In this document: piece by piece, positions 25,976 to 35,400 of the stretch
How the letters are laid out: each line of letters begins with the position of its first letter
Position numbering within the stretch: the stretch's first letter is position 1
Origin: Bacteroides cutis
GTDB lineage: Bacteria > Bacteroidota > Bacteroidia > Bacteroidales > Bacteroidaceae
Length of the DNA: 64,000 nt
NCBI RefSeq assembly: GCF_900241005.1
Contig: NZ_OEST01000001.1
Coordinates: forward strand, 868,001-932,000
Direction: 5' to 3'
The notes under the pieces: generated by a model
Told to the model about the DNA's origin: nothing
The model's input: only the letters and a program-made list of their open reading frames with translations
Databases searched by the model: none
Position numbers and translations under genes: made by a program

Positions 25976-26195
25976 TTTTCTGTTCAATCCTATGTTTTTT
26001 TCTATTCAATCTTGTAGCTCGTTGTCGGTTCACAGCAGTGAATAGATCGACTCACTATAGTGAACAGATCTGTTCATTACCGTGAATTGATCTATTCACT
26101 GCTGTGAGCCGACAATAAATTATAGGGTTAAGCCAAAGAAAGCTCAAGGCTGAACAAAAGAAAGCTTAGAGCAGAGTGGAAGTGAACAGATATCT
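25976..26195. repeat. Ten-unit 22-bp-phased repeat array with a central 94-bp near-palindrome
   Basis: Starting at 25976 the sequence falls into consecutive 22-bp units (25976, 25998, 26020, 26042, 26064, 26086, 26108, 26130, 26152, 26174). Adjacent units share blocks in register: TTTTCT.TTCAATC in units 1-2, TTCAC/GTGA with AGATC in units 3-6, AAAGAAAGCT in units 8-9. Within it, 26022-26115 is an inverted repeat centred between 26068 and 26069, with 41 of 47 positions paired and the centre AACAGATCTGTT. The array is between the 5' end of the glycosyltransferase gene and the 3' end of efp. Function unknown. Confidence 0.8.
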
Positions 26196-26221
26196 TTCCG
26201 CTACATAAGGGGGAGGGAATA

Positions 26222-26259
26222 CAAAAAGACAGCCTGTCCAAAGTATGAACAGGCTGTCT
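26222..26259 (-). terminator. Intrinsic terminator after efp
   Basis: On the minus strand AGACAGCCTGT pairs with ACAGGCTGTCT and is followed by TTTTTGT. Confidence 0.85.
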
Positions 26260-26287
26260 GTGTATGTAAAATGAAGGAATAAACTTC

Positions 26288-26854
26288 TTATGCCTTTACG
26301 CGGCCAACATAAGATCCGTCACGAGTATCGATTTCGATAGATTCGCCTTCGCTGATGAACAATGGAACACGTACGGTTGCACCGGATTCTACAGTGGCGG
26401 GTTTCAATGTGTTGGTTGCGGTATCACCCTTCAAGCCGGGCTCGGTATAAGTAATCTTCTGTACCACCTTTACAGGTACGTCAGCGTAAAGTACAGTTTC
26501 GGTAGTGGCGTCAGAAACCACATCTACGACCATACCTTCGAGCAGGAAATCAACACCGTTGATCAGATCGTGAGCGATAGGAATTTGATCGAAAGTTTCT
26601 TGGTTCATGAATTGGTAGTAGTCACCGTCATGGTAGAGGTATTGATGAGGACGGCGTTCCACGCGTACATCTTCCAGCTTTTCACCGATGTTGAAACGAC
26701 GCTCGAGTACGTAACCGTTTACAACATCTTTCAGTTTGGTACGCATGAAAGTATTACCTTTTCCCGGTTTTACATGCAGGAAGTCAATGCAGAAATACAG
26801 CTTGCCATCCATGCGGATGCAAGTTCCGATTTTAATGTCTTGGGCATTAATCAT
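26288..26854 (-). CDS. efp: Translation elongation factor P
   Basis: A 188-residue protein with the three beta-barrel domains of EF-P: a KOW-like N-terminal domain with the loop HVKPGKGNTF (Lys32 at the tip that reaches the peptidyl transferase centre), a middle OB domain, and the C-terminal OB domain ending ESIEIDTRDGSYVGRVKA, the family's signature. It rescues ribosomes stalled on polyproline. It is monocistronic with a good promoter and terminator and is divergent from rpmH. No lysyl-modification genes (epmA/epmB) are adjacent. Confidence 0.97.
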   Translation of the reverse strand: MINAQDIKIGTCIRMDGKLYFCIDFLHVKPGKGNTFMRTKLKDVVNGYVLERRFNIGEKLEDVRVERRPHQYLYHDGDYYQFMNQETFDQIPIAHDLINGVDFLLEGMVVDVVSDATTETVLYADVPVKVVQKITYTEPGLKGDTATNTLKPATVESGATVRVPLFISEGESIEIDTRDGSYVGRVKA

Positions 26855-26913
26855 AACTTTATAGTCTTTATATTATTGTAATTTATTAGTTTCCTGTCAC
26901 TTCTTAGCGAGTG

Positions 26914-26945
26914 CAAAAGTAATGGAAATCGGTAAAAAACACAAA
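26914..26945 (-). promoter_or_regulatory. efp promoter with both -33 and -7 elements
   Basis: On the minus strand TTTG (26945-26942) and TACTTTTG (26921-26914) are separated by 20 bp, an exact fit to the Bacteroides consensus. Confidence 0.8.
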
Positions 26946-26972
26946 AACTTTTGAGATAAAATGAGTTATCTC

Positions 26973-27003
26973 TTGGTTATTTTAGAAAAAGTATCTATTT
27001 TTG
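26973..27003 (+). promoter_or_regulatory. rpmH promoter
   Basis: TTG (26973-26975) and TATTTTTG (26996-27003) are 20 bp apart. It is back-to-back with the efp promoter. Confidence 0.75.
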
Positions 27004-27046
27004 CAGCCCGATTACGTGGAATAATAACATAAAACAAGATACAGTA

Positions 27047-27208
27047 ATGAAAAGAACATTTCAACCCTCTAACAGAAAGAGAAAAAACAAACACGGATTC
27101 CGTGAGAGAATGGCAACAGCTAATGGTCGCAGAGTATTAGCAGCGCGTCGTGCTAAAGGCAGAAAGAAACTGACTGTTTCTGATGAATACAACGGAGTGA
27201 AGGCATAA
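27047..27208 (+). CDS. rpmH: Ribosomal protein bL34
   Basis: A 53-residue, highly basic ribosomal protein encoded from the ATG at 27047. The N-terminal [20 protein letters not shown] and the central [17 protein letters not shown] are the universal L34 signature. A small C-terminal extension (SDEYNGVKA) is common in Bacteroidota. It binds 23S rRNA in the large subunit. It is not beside dnaA or rnpA here, unlike the arrangement in many bacteria. A strong terminator follows. Confidence 0.97.
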   Translation: MKRTFQPSNRKRKNKHGFRERMATANGRRVLAARRAKGRKKLTVSDEYNGVKA

Positions 27209-27236
27209 GCCTCTTTCGTGTAATACAGAATAAGAG

Positions 27237-27275
27237 AGCCGTAAAAGACAAAATTTGTCTTTTACGGCTTTTCTT
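27237..27275 (+). terminator. Intrinsic terminator after rpmH
   Basis: AGCCGTAAAAGACAAA (27237-27252) pairs perfectly with TTTGTCTTTTACGGCT (27254-27269), followed by TTCTT. Confidence 0.85.
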
Positions 27276-27289
27276 ATAGCTGAAAATTG

Positions 27290-27297
27290 TATCTTTG
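27290..27297 (+). promoter_or_regulatory. -7 promoter element (TATCTTTG) for the PASTA gene
   Basis: A perfect TAnnTTTG match 20 bp before the ATG at 27317. It shows that the longer reading frame from a TTG at 27287 is not the start. Confidence 0.65.
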
Positions 27298-27316
27298 CTC
27301 CCAAATACATGTAGAT

Positions 27317-27970
27317 ATGACTATAAAAGAGTTTTTTTCTTTTCGACAGAACAAATTCTTCTGGGTAAACATCATAGCGATGGTCATTGTTATCGGTGCA
27401 TTATTGTGGGGTGCGCTGAAGGGAATAGACATATATACCCGTCATGGTGAGGCGGTAGTGGTACCTGATGTAAAAGGCATGGGGATAGGTGAAGCTGAGA
27501 AAATATTCCGTAACCGGGGATTGAGTTGTGTGGTTTCCGATTCGTCTTATGTCAAAAATCAACCTGCCGGTTGTATTCTGGAATACAATCCGGGTGCCGG
27601 ACAGAAAGTGAAAGAAGGGCGCACTATCTATCTAACTATAAATACGCTTGACATCCCTTTGCAGGTGGTTCCCGATGTGGCGGACAACAGTTCGTTGCGT
27701 CAGGCGGAAGCCCGCATCCTTGCATCGGGTTTCAAACTGGATGAAATTCAGTATGTGGCAGGAGAGAAGGACTGGGTATATGGAGTGAAGTACAATGGCA
27801 GGCAGCTTGTTATCGGTGATAAAGTTCCTATGGGCGCTACTTTGACGTTGATGGTAGGCGATGGTGGTGAACTTCCGCAGGAGGCCGACTCTTTGGGTGT
27901 GGAGGGGTCTGGAAGTGCCGAAACTGTAACTTCATCTGAAGGCTCTGCCGCTGACGAATCCTGGTTTTGA
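27317..27970 (+). CDS. Membrane-anchored PASTA-domain protein
   Basis: A 217-residue protein with a short cytosolic N-terminus, one membrane helix (about 17-38), and two PASTA domains (about 46-112, VVVPDVKGMGIGEAEKIFRN; and 113-186, QVVPDVADNSSLRQAEARIL), then a low-complexity Ser/Glu tail. PASTA domains bind peptidoglycan or muropeptides. Unlike typical PASTA proteins it has no kinase or transpeptidase domain. Upstream position to rluD and ddl (a peptidoglycan precursor enzyme) fits a cell-wall link. Confidence 0.88.
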   Translation: MTIKEFFSFRQNKFFWVNIIAMVIVIGALLWGALKGIDIYTRHGEAVVVPDVKGMGIGEAEKIFRNRGLSCVVSDSSYVKNQPAGCILEYNPGAGQKVKEGRTIYLTINTLDIPLQVVPDVADNSSLRQAEARILASGFKLDEIQYVAGEKDWVYGVKYNGRQLVIGDKVPMGATLTLMVGDGGELPQEADSLGVEGSGSAETVTSSEGSAADESWF

Positions 27971-28113
27971 TCAGTGGATAGTTAGTTGAGGACCGATAGT
28001 TGATAGTGGATAATTGAGAATTGAAGTAATTTCGATCGTAAATTGTTAACGTACCTATGTGTTAAAGATAAAGAATGTGTCATGACCATAGGGAATAAAT
28101 CGTAGATAACCAG

Positions 28114-29184
28114 ATGATAGAGGAATTGCCCGATGATATAGCGAATGATGAATTGGATGATATAGAACCCATTGGTGATGAGGCGCAGCTCTACGAGCAT
28201 TTTCGTGTAGTGGTAGACAAAGGGCAGGAGATGATGCGTGTGGACAAATATCTGTTCGACCGCCTGACGAATGCTTCGCGTAACCGTATACAAAAGGCTG
28301 CCGATGCAGGTTTTGTGATGGCAAATGGCAAGCCGGTGAAGAGTAGTTATAAGGTGAAGCCGCTGGATGTCATTACGGTGATGATGGATCGTCCGCGTTA
28401 TGAAAACGAAGTAATTCCCGAAGATATTCCCCTTGACATTGTCTATGAAGACAAGTATCTGATGGTTGTCAACAAACCTGCCGGGCTGGTAGTGCATCCG
28501 GGACACGGCAATTATCACGGTACGCTTGTCAATGCCATTGCCTGGCACCTGAAAGACAATCCTGATTACGATGCGAATGATCCGCATGTCGGACTGGTAC
28601 ATCGTATCGATAAAGATACATCCGGCTTGTTGGTGGTTGCCAAAACACCTGATGCCAAGACACATCTCGGCCTTCAATTCTTCAATAAGACAACGAAGCG
28701 CAGATATAATGCCCTTGTCTGGGGTAATGTGGAGCAAGACGAGGGAACTGTTGTGGGCAACATCGGCCGCAATCCTAAAGACCGTATGCAGATGACCGTC
28801 CTGCCTGACGATCAGGGCAAGCATGCCGTGACACACTATCGGGTGCTGGAGCGTTTGGGATATGTTACTCTTGTGGAATGTATTCTTGAAACGGGACGTA
28901 CCCACCAAATCCGTGTGCATATGAAGCACATCGGTCATATCCTTTTCAATGATGAACGCTACGGTGGACATGAAATCCTGAAGGGAACCCACTTTGCTAA
29001 ATACAAACAATTTGTAAATAATTGCTTTGACACTTGTCCACGGCAGGCGTTGCATGCCATGACGCTGGGGTTTGTGCATCCCGTTACCGGCGAAGAGATG
29101 TACTTCACCTCGGAATTGCCTGATGATATGACCCGGCTGATCGATAAGTGGAGAAGTTATATCAGTAACAGAGAATTAGAATGA
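28114..29184 (+). CDS. rluD: RluD-type 23S rRNA pseudouridine synthase
   Basis: A 356-residue RluA-family enzyme with an N-terminal S4 RNA-binding domain (about 38-90, MRVDKYLFDRLTNASRNRIQ) and the catalytic domain with HRIDKDTSGLLVVAK (catalytic Asp about 170) and the ETGRTHQIRVHM motif near 261. It isomerises uridines in helix 69 of 23S rRNA if truly RluD; RluC-type specificity cannot be excluded. The stop overlaps the ddl ATG by 4 bp. The leader contains an AT-rich degenerate motif found before other genes here. Confidence 0.92.
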   Translation: MIEELPDDIANDELDDIEPIGDEAQLYEHFRVVVDKGQEMMRVDKYLFDRLTNASRNRIQKAADAGFVMANGKPVKSSYKVKPLDVITVMMDRPRYENEVIPEDIPLDIVYEDKYLMVVNKPAGLVVHPGHGNYHGTLVNAIAWHLKDNPDYDANDPHVGLVHRIDKDTSGLLVVAKTPDAKTHLGLQFFNKTTKRRYNALVWGNVEQDEGTVVGNIGRNPKDRMQMTVLPDDQGKHAVTHYRVLERLGYVTLVECILETGRTHQIRVHMKHIGHILFNDERYGGHEILKGTHFAKYKQFVNNCFDTCPRQALHAMTLGFVHPVTGEEMYFTSELPDDMTRLIDKWRSYISNRELE

Positions 29185-30167
29185 AACGCACAATCGCTAT
29201 TGTATGTGGAGGGGATACCTCCGAATTTGAAGTTTCCCTGCGCAGTGCACAGGGCATCTACTCCTTCATCGACAAGGAGAAATACACATTGTATATTGTC
29301 GAGATGCACGGACTTGACTGGCATATCCAACTTCCTGACGGAACAAAGGCCATCGTTGACCGTAACGATTTCAGCTTCTGCCAGGATGGAAAGAAGGTGA
29401 CTTTCGATTTTGCCTATATCACCATTCACGGTACTCCGGGTGAGGACGGACGTTTGCAAGGGTATTTCGATATGCTCCATATTCCGTATTCCTGTTGCGG
29501 TGTGCTTGCTGCTGCGCTTACTTATGATAAGTTTGCCTGCAACCAGTATCTCAAAACGTTTGGTGTACGTATTGCCGACTCTTTGCTGCTTCGCGCCGGG
29601 CAGAATGTCTCCGACGAAGATGTAATCGAGAAAATAGGTTTACCTTGTTTCATCAAGCCCAGTCTGGGTGGTTCCAGTTTCGGGGTGACAAAGGTGAAGA
29701 CTAAAGAACAGATACAACCTGCCATTGACAAAGCTTTCAAAGAAGCCCAAGAGGTACTTGTTGAGGCTTTTATGGATGGAACCGAGATTACTTGCGGTTG
29801 TTATAAAACAAAAGAAAAGTCTGTCGTGTTTCCTATAACGGAAGTGGTGACGCACAACGAATATTTTGATTATAAGGCAAAGTACAATGGTGAATCGGAT
29901 GAAATCACTCCGGCACGTATTTCTGATGCGTTGACCGACCGTGTTCAGAAACTGACTTCCGCCATTTATGATATTCTTGGAGCTTCCGGTATCATCCGCG
30001 TAGATTATATTGTCACCGAAGGCGAGAAAATCAATCTGCTCGAAGTGAATACTACTCCCGGCATGACTGCTACCAGCTTCATTCCTCAGCAGGTGCGTGC
30101 TGCAGGAATGGACATTAAAGATGTAATGACAGATATTATAGAAAACAAAATGAGAGATAAGGTATAG
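29181..30167 (+). CDS. ddl: D-alanine-D-alanine ligase
   Basis: A 328-residue ATP-grasp enzyme making D-Ala-D-Ala for peptidoglycan. Motifs are IVCGGDTSEFEVSLRSAQGI at the N-terminus, IHGTPGEDGRLQGYFDML near 77, FIKPSLGGSSFGVTKVK (ATP-grasp lysine, about 157), and LEVNTTPGMTATSFIPQQ near 289, with metal-binding Glu/Asn. It overlaps rluD by 4 bp and is 31 bp before an acyltransferase gene. Confidence 0.96.
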   Translation: MKRTIAIVCGGDTSEFEVSLRSAQGIYSFIDKEKYTLYIVEMHGLDWHIQLPDGTKAIVDRNDFSFCQDGKKVTFDFAYITIHGTPGEDGRLQGYFDMLHIPYSCCGVLAAALTYDKFACNQYLKTFGVRIADSLLLRAGQNVSDEDVIEKIGLPCFIKPSLGGSSFGVTKVKTKEQIQPAIDKAFKEAQEVLVEAFMDGTEITCGCYKTKEKSVVFPITEVVTHNEYFDYKAKYNGESDEITPARISDALTDRVQKLTSAIYDILGASGIIRVDYIVTEGEKINLLEVNTTPGMTATSFIPQQVRAAGMDIKDVMTDIIENKMRDKV

Positions 30168-30198
30168 GTTATACCTCATACTTAATATTTAAAGTAAC

Positions 30199-31353
30199 AT
30201 GGAATTTGATGAAATCCGTCCTTATCATGATGAGGAGCTTCCTCAAATCTTTGAGGAACTGATTGCTGACCCGGCATTCCGGCAAGTAGTTGCTACCGTC
30301 GTTCCCGGTGTGCCCTTCGAGATGTTGGCGCAGAAAATGCGTACTTGTAAAACGAAGTTGGAGTTTCAAAAAGCTTTCTGTTACGATCTTCTGTGGAAAC
30401 TGGCAAAGGAGGCTACGGATGGATTGACATTAGATCATTCGGCCTTGCCGGATAAGAAAGCGGCTTATACTTATATTTCCAATCATCGCGATATTATTCT
30501 TGACTCCGGTTTTCTGTCTATTTTGCTGGTAGATCAGGGAATGGATACGGTGGAGATAGCTATCGGAGATAATCTGCTTGTCTATCCGTGGATTAAGAAA
30601 TTCGTGCGTGTCAACAAGTCTTTCATCGTTCAGCGTGCACTGACTATGAGACAGATGCTTGAGTCTTCGGCTCGCATGTCTCGTTATATGCACTACACCA
30701 TCGGTGAGAAAAAACAATCTATCTGGATCGCGCAACGCGAAGGGCGTGCCAAGGACTCCAATGACCGTACGCAGGACAGCGTACTCAAAATGTTGGCTAT
30801 GGGTGGAGAAGGAGATGTCGTGGACCGCCTGATGGAGCTTAATATCGCCCCGCTTGCCATTTCTTATGAATATGATCCTTGCGACTTCCTGAAGGCTCAG
30901 GAATTTCAGTTGAAGAGAGATAATCCCGCATATAAGAAGACTACTGCTGATGATTTGAGAAATATGCAGATCGGATTGTTCGGTTACAAGGGGCGCGTCC
31001 ATTTTCAGACCGCGCCCTGTATCAACGATGAACTGTTACAGACAGATCGTTCTCTTCCGAAACAAGAACTGTTTGCCAGCCTGTCTGCCTTGATAGACAA
31101 GCGTATCCATGCCAATTATCGTATGTATCCTAATAACTATGTGGCTTATGATCTTCTTTCGGAAGACAATGCTTGCTCGGGACACTACACGGAAGAAGAC
31201 AAGCAACGGTTTATCGCTTATCTCAACCAACAGCTGGAGCGTATTGATATCCCCGGTAAGGATGTCCCTTTCTTGCGCGAAAAGTTACTGTCGATGTATG
31301 CCAATCCTCTGAAGAACTATCTGATGGTAACGAACAAATCTGTGATGGAATAA
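30199..31353 (+). CDS. Phospholipid-type (glycerol-3-phosphate) acyltransferase domain protein
   Basis: A 384-residue cytosolic or membrane-associated protein with the PlsC/PlsB-like catalytic motif NHRDIILDSGF (H-x4-D, about residue 93) and a downstream acyltransferase block with IWIAQREGRAKDSNDRTQDS near 173 and NIAPLAISYEYDPCD near 213. It should move acyl groups onto a glycerolipid or related acceptor. It lacks the membrane helices of ordinary PlsC. Fourth in the PASTA-rluD-ddl run, so possibly in the same transcript. Substrate uncertain. Confidence 0.85.
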   Translation: MEFDEIRPYHDEELPQIFEELIADPAFRQVVATVVPGVPFEMLAQKMRTCKTKLEFQKAFCYDLLWKLAKEATDGLTLDHSALPDKKAAYTYISNHRDIILDSGFLSILLVDQGMDTVEIAIGDNLLVYPWIKKFVRVNKSFIVQRALTMRQMLESSARMSRYMHYTIGEKKQSIWIAQREGRAKDSNDRTQDSVLKMLAMGGEGDVVDRLMELNIAPLAISYEYDPCDFLKAQEFQLKRDNPAYKKTTADDLRNMQIGLFGYKGRVHFQTAPCINDELLQTDRSLPKQELFASLSALIDKRIHANYRMYPNNYVAYDLLSEDNACSGHYTEEDKQRFIAYLNQQLERIDIPGKDVPFLREKLLSMYANPLKNYLMVTNKSVME

Positions 31354-31380
31354 AATTGAATGACAATTTAAAAAGAGAAT

Positions 31381-32058
31381 ATGATAAGAGGTAAGTATTA
31401 TTGGTTACTTTTTACTTTGCTGGTTTCCTTGCTGACGTCTTGTGGAGATGACGATTACCACTATCCTTCTGTGAAATTGGAGTTCATGACTGCCTTCTCC
31501 GGTGAAGATGGTAGTTTGAAATCTGTCCTGACTGATGAAGGAGAACAATATCCGGTGTTGGAGAATGCGTCGAAGTTAACTATCGATCCCAACTCTTTTG
31601 TGCGCATAGTTAGTAACTATGAACCGGTAAAAACTGTAGAGGGAGTTGCCGGAGTAAAGCTATATGCTGTTCTGGGAACGATTTCTCCTTTTCCGCTTCC
31701 TGCTGAGAAGTTTGAGAATGGCATAAAGACCGACCCGGTAGAGTTACAGAGTATTTGGATGGGGATTGATTATCTGAATCTTTTATTGGGTATCAAGGCG
31801 CAAGATGGTAAGCATCTGCTTCATTTTGTAGAAGATGAAGTGGTAAAAGAGGAGTCGACCGGTCTGGTTACCGTACATCTGACACTTTATCATGATGCCA
31901 CAGATGATGTTCTTGCCTATACCAAACGTGCTTATGTTTCCGTCCCATTGTGGCAATATGCCGAAGAGTGGGTAAGGAAGGTAACGGTTACTATGGATAT
32001 AAAGATCTATTCGGGTGAAACAAAAACGTATCAATTCGATTATATACCTAAAAACTAA
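31381..32058 (+). CDS. NigD-like lipoprotein
   Basis: A 225-residue lipoprotein (Cys21 followed by GDDDY, an acidic tail typical of surface-exposed Bacteroides lipoproteins). The layout of an N-terminal OB-like beta domain (about 30-105) and a C-terminal beta domain (about 115-225), with the segment WMGIDYLNLLLGIKAQDGKH near residue 126, matches NigD-like proteins. NigD is named from a bacteriocin locus in Bacteroides, but family function is unclear. No bacteriocin genes are visible here. The next gene is 12 bp downstream. Confidence 0.75.
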   Translation: MIRGKYYWLLFTLLVSLLTSCGDDDYHYPSVKLEFMTAFSGEDGSLKSVLTDEGEQYPVLENASKLTIDPNSFVRIVSNYEPVKTVEGVAGVKLYAVLGTISPFPLPAEKFENGIKTDPVELQSIWMGIDYLNLLLGIKAQDGKHLLHFVEDEVVKEESTGLVTVHLTLYHDATDDVLAYTKRAYVSVPLWQYAEEWVRKVTVTMDIKIYSGETKTYQFDYIPKN

Positions 32059-32070
32059 AAGTGTAATCTG

Positions 32071-32457
32071 ATGAAAATAATTCTTGCAGGCATTTGCCTT
32101 TTCTTCTCAACCTTTTTCTCTTGTCAGCAAAGAGGAGGCGACTTCAAGACTGTTACGGTTGATGAGTTTGCAGGATTGATAGCCAATCCTGAAGTGCAGC
32201 GTCTGGATGTGCGTACCGTTGCCGAATATTCTGAAGAGCACATTCCCGGCAGCATCAACATTAATGTGCTGGATGAGCAGTTTGCAGCCGTAGCCGACTC
32301 AACGCTTCAGAAGGATAAGCCTGTCGCTCTTTACTGCCGGAGTGGTAAGCGTAGCAAGAAGGCGGCTGATATCCTGAGCAAGAGAGGTTATACAGTCTAT
32401 GACCTTGGTTCCGGATTTAATGGATGGAAAGCGGCTGAAAAAGAAACCGAGAAATGA
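32071..32457 (+). CDS. Periplasmic rhodanese-like lipoprotein
   Basis: A 128-residue lipoprotein (lipobox ending at Cys18, then QQRGGD, no surface signal, so probably periplasmic). The rhodanese domain covers almost all the rest: RLDVRTVAEYSEEHIPGSIN near 46 and the active-site loop YCRSGKRSKKA near 89, with the catalytic Cys about residue 90. Single-domain rhodaneses transfer sulfane sulfur. The stop is separated by a single base from the convergent HTCS stop, with no space for a dedicated terminator. Confidence 0.9.
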   Translation: MKIILAGICLFFSTFFSCQQRGGDFKTVTVDEFAGLIANPEVQRLDVRTVAEYSEEHIPGSININVLDEQFAAVADSTLQKDKPVALYCRSGKRSKKAADILSKRGYTVYDLGSGFNGWKAAEKETEK

Positions 32458-32458
32458 T

Positions 32459-35400
32459 CTATCCATTATTCCGATGCTCTTTTATGTACTCTGAGGGTAG
32501 CATCCCCATGAACTTTTTAAAGCTATTGCTGAGATAGGAGGGCGAACTAAAGCCAGTCATGTAACTAATCTCAGCAATAGAATATTTCTCCTCAAGAAGC
32601 AGTTTGCATACCTTGTTGAAGCGGATACGGCGGATAAAGTTTGCCGGTGGCTCTCCTGCAATGGAGTTCATCTTGATATAAAGATTAGAGCGGCTCATGC
32701 ATAGCTGATTAGCTAAATCATCGGTAGAGAAGTTGTCGTTGCTGATATTCTCTTCGATGATTTGTATAGTTCTCCTGACGAACTCATTGTCGGCGGAATT
32801 GGAAGTGACTTCGGCTGTATCTACATTGACATTGTTTTGATAGAAGTGGATAATCCGTTCTTTTGATTTTAGGATATTGTTGATTTTCCCTTTCAGCAAT
32901 GTCATTGAGAAAGGCTTTCCTATATAGTCGTCTGCACCAAGTTCGATACCGGATGTCTGATCGTCGAGGCTGCTCTTGGCAGATAAGAGAATGACCGGGA
33001 TATGGCAGGTCTGCAAGTTACGCTTAATCATTTCGCATAATTTCAAACCATTAATTTCCGGCATCATTACATCGGAAAGCACAATATCGACTTCTTGGTT
33101 TTTCATAATCTCTATTGCTATCTTACCGTTATTGGCAATGATTACTTGATACTGGTTGATAAGGGCATTCTTGAGATATTTCAGCATTTCTTGATTATCG
33201 TCTACCAATAGGATAACCGGTTTCTCTTCTTTATCATTTATATCCGTTTCTGCTTTACTATTCTCATTCTTTTCTTCTTCCGGTGTCTCCGCATCAAATT
33301 CCGGTTCAAGTTCTTTCATCTGTTGCAGTAACCTGTTCTCATCGTATGTCGTTTGGCTTATCAATTCGGGTTTAGAGAACGAATGGATATCATTAGGTAG
33401 AGAGAGGTTGAATTCAGTGAACTGGTTTACTTTGCTTTCTACTTCAATTTTACCGCGATGTTTGTCTACAAGGCATTTCACAAGAGATAATCCGATACCT
33501 GTTCCTTGATGGTGCTCATCTGTCTGATAGAAGCGCTCAAAGATTTTTCCAAGTTTCTCTTGAGATATTCCTTTACCGTTATCTCTGACACTTATTACAT
33601 AATTATTTTTTTCTTCACGGAGGGCAACTGTTATTTGCCCATTATCGGGAGTGAATTTAAAAGCATTGGACAACAGATTGATCAGAATGGTTTCAATATA
33701 ACCTTTATCGGCGGGCAGAAGCTTATGATTAAGAGTCGAACTGAATTGGTAATCTATTTTTCTTTTCAGTGCTTTACCTTTAAACATGGAGAATATCTTC
33801 ATACACCAATCTTCTATGTCACAAAGTTCCACTTGAAGAGGCAATGCGCCGGCTTCCGCTTTACGGAAGTCTAATAACTGATTGATAATATGGAGTAACC
33901 GGTGGCTGTTCTGATAAATGAATTTTAATTTCGATTGTGTCTTTGAACTTAAAAAACAATCCTGTTCAATCAGCTCTTCCAGTGGAGTGATAATCAGGCT
34001 TAATGGGGTACGTAGCTCATGAGACATATTCATATAGAATTTCACTTTCTCTTGGTTTATTTCTTCATTCTTGCAGTATTCGTAATGTTCCATCTGCATT
34101 CTCATCCTCATCTTGGCACGAGCTATGAAAAAGTAAACAATAAAGGCTGCTAACCCTAAGAAACATAATGTGAAAACAGTCTTGGCTATCCAGGTTTGAT
34201 ACCACATGGGTGTGATGTGTACCAAGAATTCTGTTGGGGTATCACACCATTTCCCGTTATTATTACAAGCCTTTACCTTAAAGATGTATTTTCCGGGGGA
34301 AAGATTAGAATAACTCACGTTTCGATCGGAGGTATAATTCCATCCCTTGTCGAAACCTTCCAACTGGTAAGCAAATTCATTCCGTTTACCACTGAGGTAG
34401 TTTGAAACCGTATATTGAATATTGAATTGGCGCAGGCTAAATGGAAAACTGATGCTTTTGAGATTACCTTTCGCATCTCTGCTTACTTGGGAAGTCTTAT
34501 CCGATGTATAGGTGACCGGTTGGTTGAGAATAGAAATACCTGTAATCTCAGGTTGGGGAGCAAAAGGATTTTCTGTAAAACGGAAAGGTTCGAAATAGGT
34601 AATACCATCTAAACCACCGAAGTAGAGAATGTTATTACTCCCTTTGCAATAACCGTATTGATTAAATTCGTTATGGCTCAAACCATCTTCCTGTTTATAG
34701 TTATGAAATTTGCCGGTTTGTATGTCAAAGCAAGAGAGCCCTTTATTGGTACTGAGCCACAAGCGATTCATGTTATCTTCCAGAAGCCCGTATATACAAT
34801 TGTTAGGAAGTCCGTCTTCAATGGTGTATCGCCGTTGGAATATACCTTCGGAGGAATACTGGTATAACCCGTTGGTAGAAGCTACCCATATATTTTTATG
34901 GATGTCTTCCTCTACACAATAGGCGATGATATAAGATGAAAGGTCATTGGATAATTGGTCGGTTATCGGTGTTACTTTTTGTTTGTCGCTGTAGAGGAAT
35001 AGCCCTTTTTCTGTAGCTATCCATACTCTGTTACGCGAATCGCGGAACAGGTTGTTTATCAATACACCGGATAGTCCCGGGTTTTCCTTGGTCAAAGGGT
35101 GCTGCCGGAACTGTTTGGTACTTTTGTCAAAAAGTATTAATCCGGTCATTGCACCTACCCAGATATGATCCTGATTGTCCAATAAGACGTAGCAACTGTT
35201 ATCCTCCGCTTCCATGTGTGGAATTTTAAAGTTTTCTACTTGTCCGGTCTTTACATGGATGTAGCTTAGTCCCCCGGAATGTGTTCCTACATATATATTC
35301 CCTGTTTCTTCGGGAAGTATGGCTTTGATATTGTTTGATCTTAATCCTTTTTCTGAGGATTGATAAGATTTAAATGTCTTGTCTTTACGATTATAATAAT

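Noticed and set aside
26022..26115. Long palindrome as an ordinary terminator for efp
   Set aside because: efp already has a compact hairpin with T-run at 26222-26259, and the palindrome lacks a T-run and is part of a longer periodic array.
25976..26195. CRISPR array
   Set aside because: Units abut with no spacers, drift gradually, and no cas genes are present.
27287..27316. Earlier TTG start for the PASTA gene
   Set aside because: The promoter -7 box lies inside this extension.
27982..29079. A 365-codon open frame on the minus strand opposite rluD
   Set aside because: Rich in His/Ile/Arg with no domain, fully antisense to an unmistakable pseudouridine synthase; a mirror frame.
31381..32058. 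Bacteriocin locus around the NigD-like gene
   Set aside because: No precursor, immunity or export genes are nearby.
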